From Mugil cephalus (taxonomy: Eukaryota; Chordata; Actinopteri; Mugiliformes; Mugilidae), in NCBI RefSeq assembly GCF_022458985.1, contig NC_061782.1, positions 13,099,672-13,163,671 of the forward strand: a stretch of 64,000 bases of DNA. Direction: 5' to 3'. Positions 12,601 through 22,390 of the stretch are shown here, piece after piece. Below the pieces are notes generated by a model that saw nothing but the letters and a program-made list of their open reading frames with translations, was not told the origin of the DNA and ran no database searches. The position numbers were made by a program, and so were the translations under genes. Position 1 is the first letter of the stretch; every line of letters begins with the position of its first letter.

Positions 12601-15600
12601 ACCAATTAGTTACTGTATTTAGACCCAAAACACATCCTTCCCCTCACCACTGCCAAGTAACTTTTATTCTTAGGGACCAGCAAGCCTGGTGAAAGTTAAT
12701 GGAATCATTTTTATGCAAGAGTGTCCACTGGGTGTGGCTGCAGCACAACACTTTTTTTTTTTTTTTTTTAGTTCAGTGTAAAATATGACACAAAGCCACA
12801 GGACGTCACTAGGCCTTTACAGGTAACCTCAAGTTCAGAGACAATCAAGAGGACATGACATGACGTTTTCGGCAACTCATCATTTTCTTGTCCTTCACAT
12901 AAATAAAGTAATCAAGGTTTCTCAAGCTTTGCAACATTTGCAAGTGAGAGTTTGTTGAACTTGGAATAAACTTAGCACTAAATCCGATGCTTCTGTTTTA
13001 AGAGAGGTCCTGTATTTGTGCATTACTTAATGCACTTTCTTCAGAAGTTAAAGGGCCTGAATCATTAACAATAAATCATCTACCTCTACTGGTATGTTCA
13101 GCCCAACTCCAAAACAAATTCATATCTCGACCAAAGTCCATCACTATAAACCAATTCTTTAAAATCCTTTTCTGTTTGTGAAATCATCTTTTTATTTGGA
13201 AAAGCAAATTTCCATCACATACTTTAATTACAGCCTCAGTCATTCAGGAACATAAAAAAAAGGATGGATGCAGAAAGTTTAAATGATTATGTCCATAGTG
13301 CCCTTTGAGGATTTTTATTATTTATTTATTTATTTATTTTTTAACAGACCATTAATCATTCCAGAAGAAACAATAGCAAAACAGAACAGAACAGTGGAGC
13401 GCACCACCTCATACAACTGAAATATCACACATACAGAGAGTGGGTTCACGCAAAGCACAAGTACAATCAAATGAAATCAGATCTGACTGGTTTTTCAACT
13501 GTGAGGGGAAAAATATATTTCTTCTCCATCACATAGATCTCATGGACAATTTCCATCCACTCATCAATGGTGGGTGGTTCTCTTTTTAATCATTTCCTCG
13601 TGACAGATTTCTTACTCGCTGCCAAATACAAAGTTTCACAATTAAACAGAATGTTTACATTAAACACATTTTTTATTTTTTTTTAAATGTTTGTCGATCT
13701 CTTCCTGGTATGGTCTTATTTCCTGGCAGTCCCCAAAAATATGACAGTGGTTGGCTCCATTGGATCCCTTTTAAAAAAAAAAAAAAAAAAAAAAATTCTT
13801 TTCACTTATTTTTTGGTTTTGTTTTTCAGTCCCAGTTCTTTAGAGATTGTGTCGGTCTGCGCCAGATGTGACAGCGATGCATCCCATTCCAACAGAAATA
13901 TTCTGTATTCTGTGCTGGACTGCACAGGAAATCCATGTTATAGGCAGATTTCCCCTCCAGGCTGTGTGTTTGTGTGTACGTGTGACTGACTGCACTCGGG
14001 GGATGTTGCCACATCTGTGAGTTTGTCCACAGTAGCCGCTGGGTCAGATGCTTCGCCGCTGTGTCGTCACAGTTTTACTCTTCCCTTCTGTTAGTCTTTC
14101 TCTGCTCCTTCTCCTAGAAATTGTCCTTCAGTTTCCCCCCTACTACCTCTTCTTAATTTGTAATTTGGCCCTTCCTATTCTCCCGGTTACCATTATTTCC
14201 GTTTTCTGCCTCGCCCTCCCTTTCGGCGTCTCTCCTTGTAAATTATCCCCTAAATAATTCTTCAGATCTGTCTGGGTATGTCTCCCCCCTCTCTGTTTTC
14301 CCTCTTAACCTACAAGTAGTACTCCTCCTCCATCCTTTCCCCCGCTTCCATTTCTCATCCCCCTCCTCTTTGCTCCTTTCACTCAGTCCCATCACTGACC
14401 CAATTAAGCATGGGGAGGGACACAGCGGGAGGAGAGTGATGGAGGTAAGGCGAGGAAGAGAGGGAGGACAGGCGAAGAGTAGAGAGAGTTTGAAAGTCAG
14501 TCGCTGGAAAACAAGAGAGTGAGAAAACAATTGCTGCCAACCTGCCAGGATACACACAGTGAATTGTCCGAACTTCACCTGGAACTTAAACAACCTTTGA
14601 CAGCCACAGAGGAGGTGGGGGTGGAGCGGCAAGTCGACATTCCTGCTGCCTCGCACTTAGTGCTCTCGAAGAAGAAGAAGAAGAAGAAGAAACGAGGAGA
14701 ATAATAATCTGCCTCCAGTGAGTGAGGCAGGTGGGGAGCCGTGCGGAGTTAGGATGGCCGAACATCGGCATTTAGACGGAGACTGAGAGGAGAGGCTGAA
14801 GAGACGAAGGCTGCCGGCTGGAAGCTGTTGGGGAGGAACGCAGCCGTACCCCAGGGCTGGAGAAAGATTTTTGTTGACAGGGAGAGGAAGGGGGGGTAAA
14901 GGATGCATCTGTTCTCCCAAGACAAGTGGGAGGTGGAGGGGCTGCAGACTGTGGGCATCCTCCTGGTGGTCTGCAGCTCCCTCAAACTGATGCACTTTCT
15001 GGGGCTTATCGACATTTCTGTGACAGGTAAGAGAAATGGTCTGAATGCAAGTGAGACGCTGCGTGAGTCAAAATGATAAATGAGGGTGAGGGAACAGTAG
15101 GAGGCAAACACTCTGCTGGAAGCGTCTGCGTATGTATTTGTGGGTTTCTGTAGAGTTAAACATTAAGTAGTTTTGGCCTAATTCCTTCAGTGTATAGCTG
15201 TCTTGTCTATTTATGTCCTACGCGTGAACAGACACAGACGTTGCATGTCACTTTTAATGCACAAAGGTATGCTTTTTAATACGTAAGTTATTTTGCTCGT
15301 TAAGCTCGTACAGAACTCTCTAGTTTATTCTGCGTTTCTCATCCCGAATCTAATAAACCCAGAGGGGGTCCTCAGGGCTGTCTGGGCTCGGGCTCGGACG
15401 TTTCAGTTTTATATGACATTTTTGAATTAATTATATGGGGGAATAGTAAGAAGAAAAATGGGTATGACAAATCCAATCAGTCTGTTGCAGTCATATGGAA
15501 CTTAACAATAGTGCCACCAGGACACACTGAGGGAGGCCTTACATTTTTTAACAGAAGCCCTGCTGCACAGCAGACTGAGAGCATGCCATTTGGAAGATTT

Positions 15601-16404
15601 AAGCTTCGTACCAAACAGATGGGACAAACAAGATGATGCATTCTGTGGGAAATACATCTTATTCTCTGATTGTGATTGTTCCTTTCTTTTTTTGTCTCAT
15701 CGACTTCACAAGAGTGCAGACTATATAGGAGAAACGGGAGGAAATAAATGGCTTTCGGCGAAGGTCCCAGGACTGATTTGAAACCACACGTGCACATCAT
15801 GAACTAACTGAACCTGCAGGATGCCTATAAGTTCTGACTGATGTGAAATGTCTGTCAGAGGCATTTCTAAAGAGTAATTCTTTCATCACTAGTTGTCAGG
15901 AGGGTTCACTGTGTCTCTGTGTCTCTGTATCTCCGACGGCAGTACGCTGTAATATGTTTACCGCCTTCACTTCAGTTGAGGGATTACAAGGTTTCTCGGC
16001 GCCTTGAGAAAATCCTCGGATCTCTTGGGTTGATGAGACATAAAGTTTCTTCAAAATGCAGCGGATATTGCCCAAAAAAGTGCTACCATCAAGCTAAAAA
16101 TAGCATTTTTTTTTATTATTATTATTTCCTGAAGAGTTGTGATGGTCTGTCAGCGTACCCTGGGGGAAACTACTGCGCAATCACTGCAGGGTGTGCTGGA
16201 TAATGGTGCCATGATGCTGCACAAGAAGCTGGGAAGACGGCAAAAGGAAGAACACAGTTTTTTTTTTTTTTTTTTACGTTTCTGCCTACCCGAACGAGAA
16301 TGAAAAATAATCCAGTCTCATTCTCAATTTTAACTTGAGAGGTTGGAGCACAGATTGATCACATGTTACTTCGGTAGCAAAAGGCATGCAGTAACAGCAC
16401 TGTA

Positions 16405-16481
<77 letters not shown>

Positions 16482-19400
16482 GTATCTATAGTAAATATGT
16501 ATGAAGGTATTGTGTGCGTGTTGAACGATTCTGAGTTAGTGTATCAGTGTCTTTGCACTTCTCCCAGTGGCGTTCCTAGACTCTGAGAGGCCGCATGCTC
16601 AATCTAAGTCTCTACAAACATAATGGGCACAAGGGGCTGACGTTTGCCTGCCTGTGCACTTCTTATCCTATCTCTAACAGTATTTCTTTTTTCTTGATTG
16701 TTCAAAGTATCTGTTGTTGCTTTTTTCTTTTTTCTGCACAGCTGTTGGGCCCATGTGGGAAAATAAGTTAATTTGCTTTACCCATATGCAGACCCTGAGG
16801 CAGGAGGCAAGGCCTTTGCAAAGCAACTGAATGGATTAATGTGGTATCCGTTTGACAGCGTGCCCCGCCTGTTCTGGTTGCAAATAATACCATGTCCCTG
16901 AGGCTCCAGGGAGCAGAGAGGCAACAGGGTGACACATCACCAAGGCTAGACAGTCTGTGGGGTGGTTCTCTTGATTTTCACCCCATCATGGCGTTCATCC
17001 CTCAGACTGCTGGGGTCCTCCTAAAAGGGGTGAAGGGACTGTTACTATGGAAACTAAGAGGCAGGAGTAAGTACCTGGTTCTACGTGTGTGTGTGTGTGT
17101 GTGTCCTCAAGTATTATTAAGTTTGCTACGAGGTGAACTCATACTGGGGAAGCAGATGTGATGGGCTGTGGCTGGGGCTGTTTTTTTAGAAATTATACGT
17201 GAAGTGTGATGAACTTGTTCGAGATGATGAACCGTTTTAGACGTACTGAGCTGACACTCCACGCTGCCTCTTCCACAGCGTGGTGAATGAGCGTTGCCGT
17301 GGTACGGGAGTCAGTCTGATTAAGGAAACTGCGTGCGTCTATGGGTCAAGCTGTGCTGCCGTTGTGCAGTAATATCTACTCTCCGAAGTGGCACTCACGG
17401 TCTCCCTTCGCTAAGCCAAGTCAGCAGGCAATTACCAGTTTAACTACACCGCATGAGTGGGTTTGTCGTTGCACCTGTCCGTTGCATGTAGTGTGCACTT
17501 GGTTCCGAAGGCATGTGTGTGTGAAAACAGACGTAAATCCCACTTGTGTGTCTCTAACCCTTGTGCTATGGTTGGCGATTGCAGGTAATCCTTCCACCAG
17601 CCAAAGCAAAAAAACCATAAAGCAGCGATTCCTCAAGCTGCTGCCGTGCTGCAAGCCTACGACTACCCCCTCTATCAGTCAAAGCAAGTGCTCCTTCATT
17701 CTCTATACACCGTGTGAACATGCCTAAACACTCAGTGGACATGCAGAAATCCACAAACTCTAAATCCCTTTGGTATTGCAGCTAACGGGTCAGACCTGGT
17801 TTTTGTATTTTTGTGTATTCTGAAGCGTGTGTCGGACCCTTGGGCAATGGAACATGTGCGGATATGTGTGTGTGGCACAGACAGCAGACTCACTCGGATC
17901 AAAGTCAGGTCGTAACTAGAGCACCAATGAGATATTGATGAGGATTATCTGTCAGTCTTAACTTTTAAAACGTCTCGTTAATGACAATCCTCTTCTCACC
18001 TCCTCAGTATGGTCCTCTCCCCAGATTCTTTAGTGTGCTTGAGTTTTCAGGCTACAAAAACTCATGAACTGTATACATGTTACACTGTTTTATGTCTTTC
18101 TTTGTGGTATGAAGTCTCCTAATAGAGATGATATAAAGATGTGTGTGAACTGCAAGATCTACTAGCCTCACAATTATGATAATTATGAAAGTTGTCGTAA
18201 AGGAAAAGATTTTATTTTATTGAATGCATGCTGTGCAAGACTTAAACTGCAGGATGAGCTTTCGTAACTTCACTAAAACATCTTGACCAGGTCACAGATG
18301 GGTCGGTTGGGTGAGTGTAGTGATGATAATTGGTAACTAGCACTTGTCCTCGTCCCTTACAGACAGCGTGGAAGATGACTTTGAGTTGTCCACCGTGTGC
18401 CATCGCCCTGAAAGCATGGACAAGCTGCAGGAGCAGACTAAGTTCACCAAGAAGGAGCTGCAAGTTCTCTACAGGGGTTTCAAAAATGTAGGTCTTCCAA
18501 CAGAAGACAGTGACACAGATTGGTTACTGTTGCATTATTGTCGGGATCAGCAAAAGTAGATGTACTTATGTGCTAACCAGACTTCTCAACTCACTTTTGT
18601 ACCCCAGGAATGTCCGAGTGGTGTGGTGAATGAGGAGAACTTTAAGAATATTTATTCCCAGTTCTTTCCTCAAGGAGGTGAGTTCACTTAGCCTGCAGAC
18701 GTCCAGCTATGCCAACATTTAAATTCACACCACCCTTATTTGCTTAAAAACTAATAACAATCGTTATAACGTAAAGATTTACAGCCCTTTTTTTTCATCT
18801 TCACAAGGAAATTAATATAATTAACTCATTAATAATCTAACGTGCTGCACTGTAGTACGAGCAAGAAATTTTTCATTTCATGATATTTAGGTTGATGAAA
18901 TGTTAACCACTCGCCTCCAGTTGTAGTGAAATTATTTTTATATTTGGGCTATATTTAGATCTCTGCTAATCGTAGCTGTTCAAAGACCGCGCGTCATGTT
19001 TCGAGTGTGACTGTGAGTCTCTACCTTTGCAGATTCAAGTATGTACGCACATTTCCTGTTTGAAGCCTTCGACACTAACAAGAACGGCTCGGTTAGTTTC
19101 GAGGTGAGCTCTATTGTTACCTTCTTCTTCCATTATTATTATTTTTTAGCGATGAAAGCAAATATGCACTCCACAGCTGCATTCGTGCAGATATGTATTA
19201 CCCCTTCACACCTACAGATTAGGCTGTTATAAAGATTTGCTGTGACGGGCCTTAAGCATTGCCAAAACACTACATAATAGTGTTCCTCTTCTATCGCAGG
19301 ATTTTGTATTTGGTCTGTCCATCATCCTGAGAGGGACCATAAATGACCGGCTAAACTGGGCATTCAACCTCTACGACCTGAATAAAGACGGCTGCATCAC

Positions 19401-20426
19401 CAAAGAGGTAACACACACATGCACACACTAGACCTAGGCTGCTCTGAATTACTGGCTGTAATGGCTTCCTTGATGGAGTGGCCCCAGTATTTCGGGAGAT
19501 GTGAAAGCTTTGTTACTTGTTACCATGAAACTGATCCTTCCTATAATACTCTATACTGTTTCTCACCTTGAAGGAAATGCTAGACATCATGAGGTCCATC
19601 TACGACATGATGGGGAAGTACACATATCCCACGATGCAGGACGACGCCCCGAGAGAACACGTCGAGAGCTTCTTCCAGGTCAGACTTCACAGTATTTGCT
19701 TCCCCTTAACCCCTATCATGATCTGTGCATCGTTAAGTGGGTGACTTGTCCTTCGGCGAGTAAATATCTGGCTGCTGCATTCTTCTTTCAGAAAATGGAC
19801 CGAAATAAAGACGGAGTGGTCACCGTGGAGGAGTTCATTGAGTCATGCAAAAAGGTACCCCCGAAAAGAGGGAAAGCAGAGGTTCAAGCCCTAAAGGAAC
19901 AGTTCATCATTTTGAAAAAAAAAAAATCAAATGCTCATTTGCATCCTCACTGCATTAAGCATTTAAATAGAACCAGAAGACATTTAGCTTAATGTAGCAT
20001 AAAGACTAGATGTCTGAGGAAACAGTCTGAAGAATTCCAAGAAAAAATTAAAGCAACACCTCCTGAAACCAAAAGTTATAATTTTTTATACTCTTTCCTT
20101 ATTGATAAAGCAAACAAGAAACCTTTTGTCAATTAGTGTGCATTACTTGCACTGGTTTGTATATTTCTTTTAAGAGATCCAGTATAGTGGTTTCCTACTC
20201 TTTTTGCTAAGCTTAGCTCTTAGCTTAATACTTTATGGTCAGAAATAAGAGTGATGTGACAGCAAAACACTGTAAAAAGTCAAACTGTACCTTTAATCCT
20301 CACTTTCCCCCAGTGCGACTCAGGTTAAATCAGATATAACAGCACCTCCTTATCCAAACCTCTCGTCTCTCTCTCTAGGATGAAAACATCATGCAGTCCA
20401 TGCAGCTGTTTGACAACGTCATCTAA
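1997..20426 (+). CDS. kcnip2: Kv channel-interacting protein 2 (KChIP2), multi-exon gene with alternative first exons
   Basis: Calcium-binding auxiliary subunit of Kv4 A-type potassium channels, acting at the cytoplasmic face of the membrane. Alternative first coding exons: 1997-2102, 14903-15026 and 16892-17066; optional exon 17585-17683. Common exons: 18363-18487, 18608-18677, 19033-19103, 19300-19407, 19574-19678, 19792-19854 and 20379-20426 (TAA). All junction phases agree: each first exon and the optional exon end in phase 1. The 1a isoform is 231 aa. EF1 (about residues 78-90) is the degenerate family form with CPSG. Intact calcium loops lie at 114-125 ([12 protein letters not shown]), 150-161 ([12 protein letters not shown]) and 198-209 ([12 protein letters not shown]). 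The [10 protein letters not shown] segment, [18 protein letters not shown] and the DNVI C-terminus match KCNIP2 better than KCNIP1, 3 or 4, as recalled from the family. Length is normal for the family. The gene is convergent with cox15. The gene identity is very secure; which isoforms are expressed is inference. Confidence 0.95.
2103..4289 (+). other. Start of kcnip2 intron 1 (no coding features seen)
   Basis: Intronic DNA beginning with donor GTAATT. It contains a short CA run near 3321-3340. Nothing else in it resembles an exon or a recognisable element. Confidence 0.5.
4290..4850 (+). mobile_element. Tc1/mariner-like transposon fossil
   Basis: Contains the repeat phrase ggaccaaaagtaattggaca (4500-4519), which I recall as widespread in fish genomes. 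Further on, the translation from 4753 reads [11 protein letters not shown] followed by a stop and EF. DNDPKH is the second catalytic Asp region of Tc1-type DDE transposases. The N-terminal DNA-binding part is not readable and stops interrupt the frame, so this is a dead copy. Confidence 0.6.
4851..6559 (+). other. kcnip2 intron 1 sequence, no coding features seen
   Basis: Holds a short CA run (5237-5252) and a CT-rich tract (about 5706-5820). Open frames across the CT tract are low-complexity artefacts. Confidence 0.4.
6560..7690 (+). mobile_element. L1/Tx1-like LINE, degenerate ORF2 C-terminal portion
   Basis: The plus-strand translation at 6565-6750 gives [20 protein letters not shown] and [13 protein letters not shown]. 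This resembles the segment after the reverse transcriptase domain in fish L1/Tx1-type ORF2 proteins ([21 protein letters not shown], from memory). Later pieces (for example [18 protein letters not shown] at about 7519-7572) fit the far C-terminus. Several frameshifts and stops separate the pieces. This is a 5'-truncated, dead insertion inside kcnip2 intron 1. Confidence 0.7.
7691..9549 (+). other. kcnip2 intron 1 sequence, no features recognised
   Basis: AT-rich intronic DNA with a short TTTA run at about 8326-8348. No exon or element was recognised. Confidence 0.4.
9550..9617. repeat. (CA)n microsatellite
   Basis: An uninterrupted CA dinucleotide run of about 34 units in kcnip2 intron 1. 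The apparent open frame of repeated Thr-His across it is an artefact. Confidence 0.97.
9932..10215. mobile_element. Miniature-element family copy 2, with both inverted termini
   Basis: Begins gatcgggcataacatta (9932) and ends taatgttatgcccgatc (to about 10210), a perfect 17-base inverted terminal repeat. About 280 bp long and non-coding. It carries the family boxes actcatcagagaatgg, ccatcaaagagtg and ggggtgggggtgtctggtct. The shape is that of a non-autonomous DNA element (MITE). Confidence 0.8.
10612..10725 (+). mobile_element. Miniature-element family copy 3, truncated
   Basis: Begins catcaggcataacattatga, then runs through the ggtttggacctggcattcatg and agaccagaccatgcaccccca blocks shared with the other copies, and stops at about 10725. 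It is opposite in orientation to the right half of copy 2, so the two form a spaced inverted repeat. Confidence 0.7.
10726..13335 (+). other. kcnip2 intron 1 sequence, no coding features seen
   Basis: AT-rich intronic DNA with a poly-T run at about 12752-12770. The open frame at 11857-12276 has no recognisable domain and no exon-like splice context. Confidence 0.4.
13336..13775 (-). mobile_element. L1/Tx1-like LINE tail, minus strand
   Basis: Read on the minus strand, the sequence gives [17 protein letters not shown] near 13760-13700, a zinc-knuckle-like CxxxNxxHxxxxC region. It continues with ASKKSVTRK and [20 protein letters not shown] towards 13500. These match the C-terminal end of fish L1/Tx1-type ORF2 proteins as I recall them. 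A TAAA-type tandem tail at about 13317-13340 fits the 3' end of such a LINE. Stops and indels are present, so it is inactive. Confidence 0.65.
14400..14902 (+). promoter_or_regulatory. Probable promoter-proximal region and 5' UTR of kcnip2 exon 1b
   Basis: Purine-rich, more GC-rich than the surrounding intron and directly upstream of the exon 1b ATG. This is where a second kcnip2 promoter would have to lie if exon 1b is used. The transcription start cannot be placed. Inference from position and composition only. Confidence 0.35.
14671..14692 (+). repeat. (GAA)n run in the probable 5' UTR of kcnip2 exon 1b
   Basis: Seven or so GAA units in a purine-rich stretch upstream of exon 1b. The purine bias from about 14400 to 14900 also creates long minus-strand open frames that are not genes. 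Confidence 0.8.
14903..15026 (+). CDS. kcnip2: kcnip2 alternative first exon 1b (second hydrophobic N-terminus)
   Basis: Encodes 41 codons plus one base, with donor GTAAGA at 15027, in phase 1 like exon 1a. It starts [20 protein letters not shown] and continues with a hydrophobic stretch [11 protein letters not shown] (about residues 17-27), then [13 protein letters not shown]. It aligns loosely with the KIS pattern ([12 protein letters not shown]...[10 protein letters not shown] against [12 protein letters not shown]...LEQFGMFE), so it looks like a diverged tandem copy of exon 1a. A purine-rich probable 5' UTR with a GAA run precedes it. Expression is not shown by the sequence alone. Confidence 0.75.
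15027..16404 (+). other. kcnip2 intron between exons 1b and 1c
   Basis: Intronic DNA with poly-T runs (for example 16258-16275). No coding exon was recognised. Confidence 0.45.
16405..16481. repeat. (GATA)n microsatellite
   Basis: About 19 tandem GATA/TAGA units, uninterrupted, in a kcnip2 intron about 410 bp upstream of candidate exon 1c. Confidence 0.96.
16892..17066 (+). CDS. kcnip2: kcnip2 candidate alternative first exon 1c
   Basis: Encodes 58 codons plus one base from the ATG at 16892, or 26 codons from an internal ATG at 16988. It ends at a strong donor GTAAGTA (17067) in the same phase 1 as the other first exons. It would splice to the optional exon at 17585 and recreate a Ser codon at the junction. 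The C-terminal half ([20 protein letters not shown]) is hydrophobic with basic residues, suggesting membrane association. I do not recognise this N-terminus from mammalian KCNIP2. Support is the open frame, donor strength, phase and position only. Confidence 0.55.
17585..17683 (+). CDS. kcnip2: kcnip2 exon 2 (palmitoylation-type N-terminal segment, GC-AG donor)
   Basis: A 99 nt exon keeping phase 1 on both sides. The translation includes [17 protein letters not shown] and ends SISQ. It matches the mammalian KCNIP2 segment with the LKLLPCC motif, whose cysteines are palmitoylated and carry KChIP2 to the plasma membrane. The acceptor is ttgcag before 17585. The only in-phase donor is a non-canonical GC site (AAA|GCAAGT at 17684), which splices to 18363 and makes the expected Asn-Ser-Val junction (SQ-N-SVEDDFE), as in human KCNIP2 (SE-N-SVDDEFE). 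Confidence 0.88.
18363..20426 (+). CDS. kcnip2: kcnip2 common exons 3-9 (EF-hand core)
   Basis: Seven exons give the invariant core of 196 residues. Exon 3 (18363-18487) covers [17 protein letters not shown] to the YRGFKN motif that opens EF1. Exon 4 (18608-18677) holds degenerate EF1. Exons 5 and 6 (19033-19103, 19300-19407) hold EF2 and EF3. Exon 7 (19574-19678) is the linker with [10 protein letters not shown]. Exon 8 (19792-19854) is EF4. Exon 9 (20379-20426) encodes [15 protein letters not shown]. All acceptors end in AG and all donors begin with GT. No frameshift or stop is present, so the core is intact. Confidence 0.95.
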
Positions 20427-22390
20427 GATGCCGGGGAACGAGGACACTGGCACCAGGAAAGGGAGTGTGTGTGTCTTCAGGACTGAGGAGAGAGTCGGTG
20501 GATGTGTGCGAGTATGAGTGTGTGTGTTGGGCCGTCTCCAGGCTCGCGAGGTTGCGCTTGTGTCTCTGCTGAGAGCTGTGAGTCCTGAGGCCGCAGAGAG
20601 ACCCTCTCCCTCCTCCTGGACCCACAGTGGTAATTTCTCCAAGCAGCTGTGGAGTTTCCCCAACTCTGATCCTCATCATGCAGAACCTTAGTTTTTATCC
20701 CAGAGACACAGTGAAGGAAGGAGTGTGCTCACAGCCTCTGGCACACCACCACTTTTATTTATTGCTATCACTGATGGAGGAACTATCACAGCTTATACAG
20801 GTGGAACTCGGAGGGAGGAAGCTGCCCCTACACCATGATTTAGATCACTCTTTTGGATTTGTGAATCAGGTCCTGCCGCTGCGTGTTTAGGCAACACCTC
20901 CCTGGTGCGGTTAAGACAGCAGGTGCCCCGGCCACAAAAATAGAAATGAATCTATGGCCACCTGCTGGATGAGAGAGGGAAAGACACTTCCCGAAGGAGC
21001 AACTGGCAAACTGGAGAGAGAGCGATGCGGAGCTACAGATGGAGGTTCAAATGTGTTGTTTTCCATGAGGAACTGATTTCAATATCGCATGATGATGTCA
21101 CTAATATCCAATTATGTATTTACAGAGATACTCCAAAGTCTGCTCGTTTGTCTGCTGTTCCTAGTCATTCACAGGTGCCTCACCCTCTACGTACGTGTGC
21201 ATGTGTAACAGGAAGCGATGTCATCTATCTTACCTCTGTAAGATTCCAGTGGGACGATGCCCACCTCCATTCATGGGATTCTGGTAGAATAATTCCCGGC
21301 CTTCCAAACTATTACAGTCCTAGCGGTAGTCGTCTGTTGACTGTTGTGCATTTTCTAGTATTCCCGGTGATGTGGTATTAGGCAGTACAACGCAGTGGTT
21401 GCACTATAATTGGTTAGTTGGTTTGGCCACCCCAGTTCCTCTCAACATGGGACTGGCATGCCACCGTTGTACTAGCTTATCAATACACATTTGAGGTGAA
21501 TTTCTTAGATTGCAGATTGTATTTGTGAACTTCTTGTAATCGGAAATGTCATGTGGTTGTAGCAGGTTCTACCACTTCTAAAAAAAATAGAAAAAACATA
21601 TATATCTATCTATCTATCTGAAAACCCTTGTCGCTTTAAATTAGGCTGATTCAATTTCAAAGAGGCATAGAGTGTTTGTGTGTATCGTCAGTGAGAAACA
21701 TGATTTTTTGTTTTAAGAGCATCTTTCTTCATGCCCCCACATTAATTCTATTTTCTCCCTCTCTCTAAAACACCAAAGAGAAGATATGAAGAGGTATACA
21801 CAGTGACTCTAAGTTAAGACATACAGCCCACCAGTGGGTGGAGAGAGGGGGAGATACTGTGTAGTGAGTTGGACAAGGGGCAATCAGAGATTAAAGGATG
21901 TACTCGGTCTGGACAGAAGCATAATTTTTGATTTCTTGACCCCACACATTAGGCTCTGGTGATGAATTTCTTTTCGTATTTATTTTATTTTTTAAATTCC
22001 GCAATCAAATCGTGTGTAGTGCAGAAGGACTAACAAGGAATAGCAATAATGTTCTCGACCACAGTACCTTTCCAGTCACCCGACCTCTCAGAGCACAGGA
22101 TAAGGGGCACTACCACCCTGATGAAAATATGCACTTCCCACCCTGCAATTTTATTTCTTTCTACTTTCTGGGAAAAGGTGTTTGGGCTCTGATTGTTCCT
22201 TCCAACATATTCAAGTTATTTTCCCCTGAACCAAGAGTAAAACCTGTCTATACCCGCATGTACTGTGTCTAGAGCAATGAACGTACTAACCCGTTGTACT
22301 GACTGTCTAGTAAACTAGCCTCAACCGGTTGCATTATTCAAAATGTGTATATTTTGTACAGAGATAATAAAAATCACAGTTACTATGCAA
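20427..22390 (+). other. kcnip2: kcnip2 3' UTR and polyadenylation signal
   Basis: About 1.96 kb of non-coding sequence follows the TAA. A canonical AATAAA lies at 22366-22371, after an A/T-rich stretch, and the 3' end probably falls about 15-25 bases later. The open frames at 20325-20679, 21025-21381 and 22012-22272 show no family resemblance. The end point is inferred from the signal only. Confidence 0.6.

Noticed and set aside
14243-15111. Several long minus-strand frames near kcnip2 exon 1b
   Set aside because: They lie in strongly purine-biased sequence (Ser/Leu/Pro-rich translations) antisense to the exon and its leader. Low complexity, no homology recognised.
19501-19992. 163-codon frame across kcnip2 exons 7 and 8
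   Set aside because: It is a chance fusion of intron and an out-of-frame exon 7. Only the 19792-19854 part is real coding sequence.
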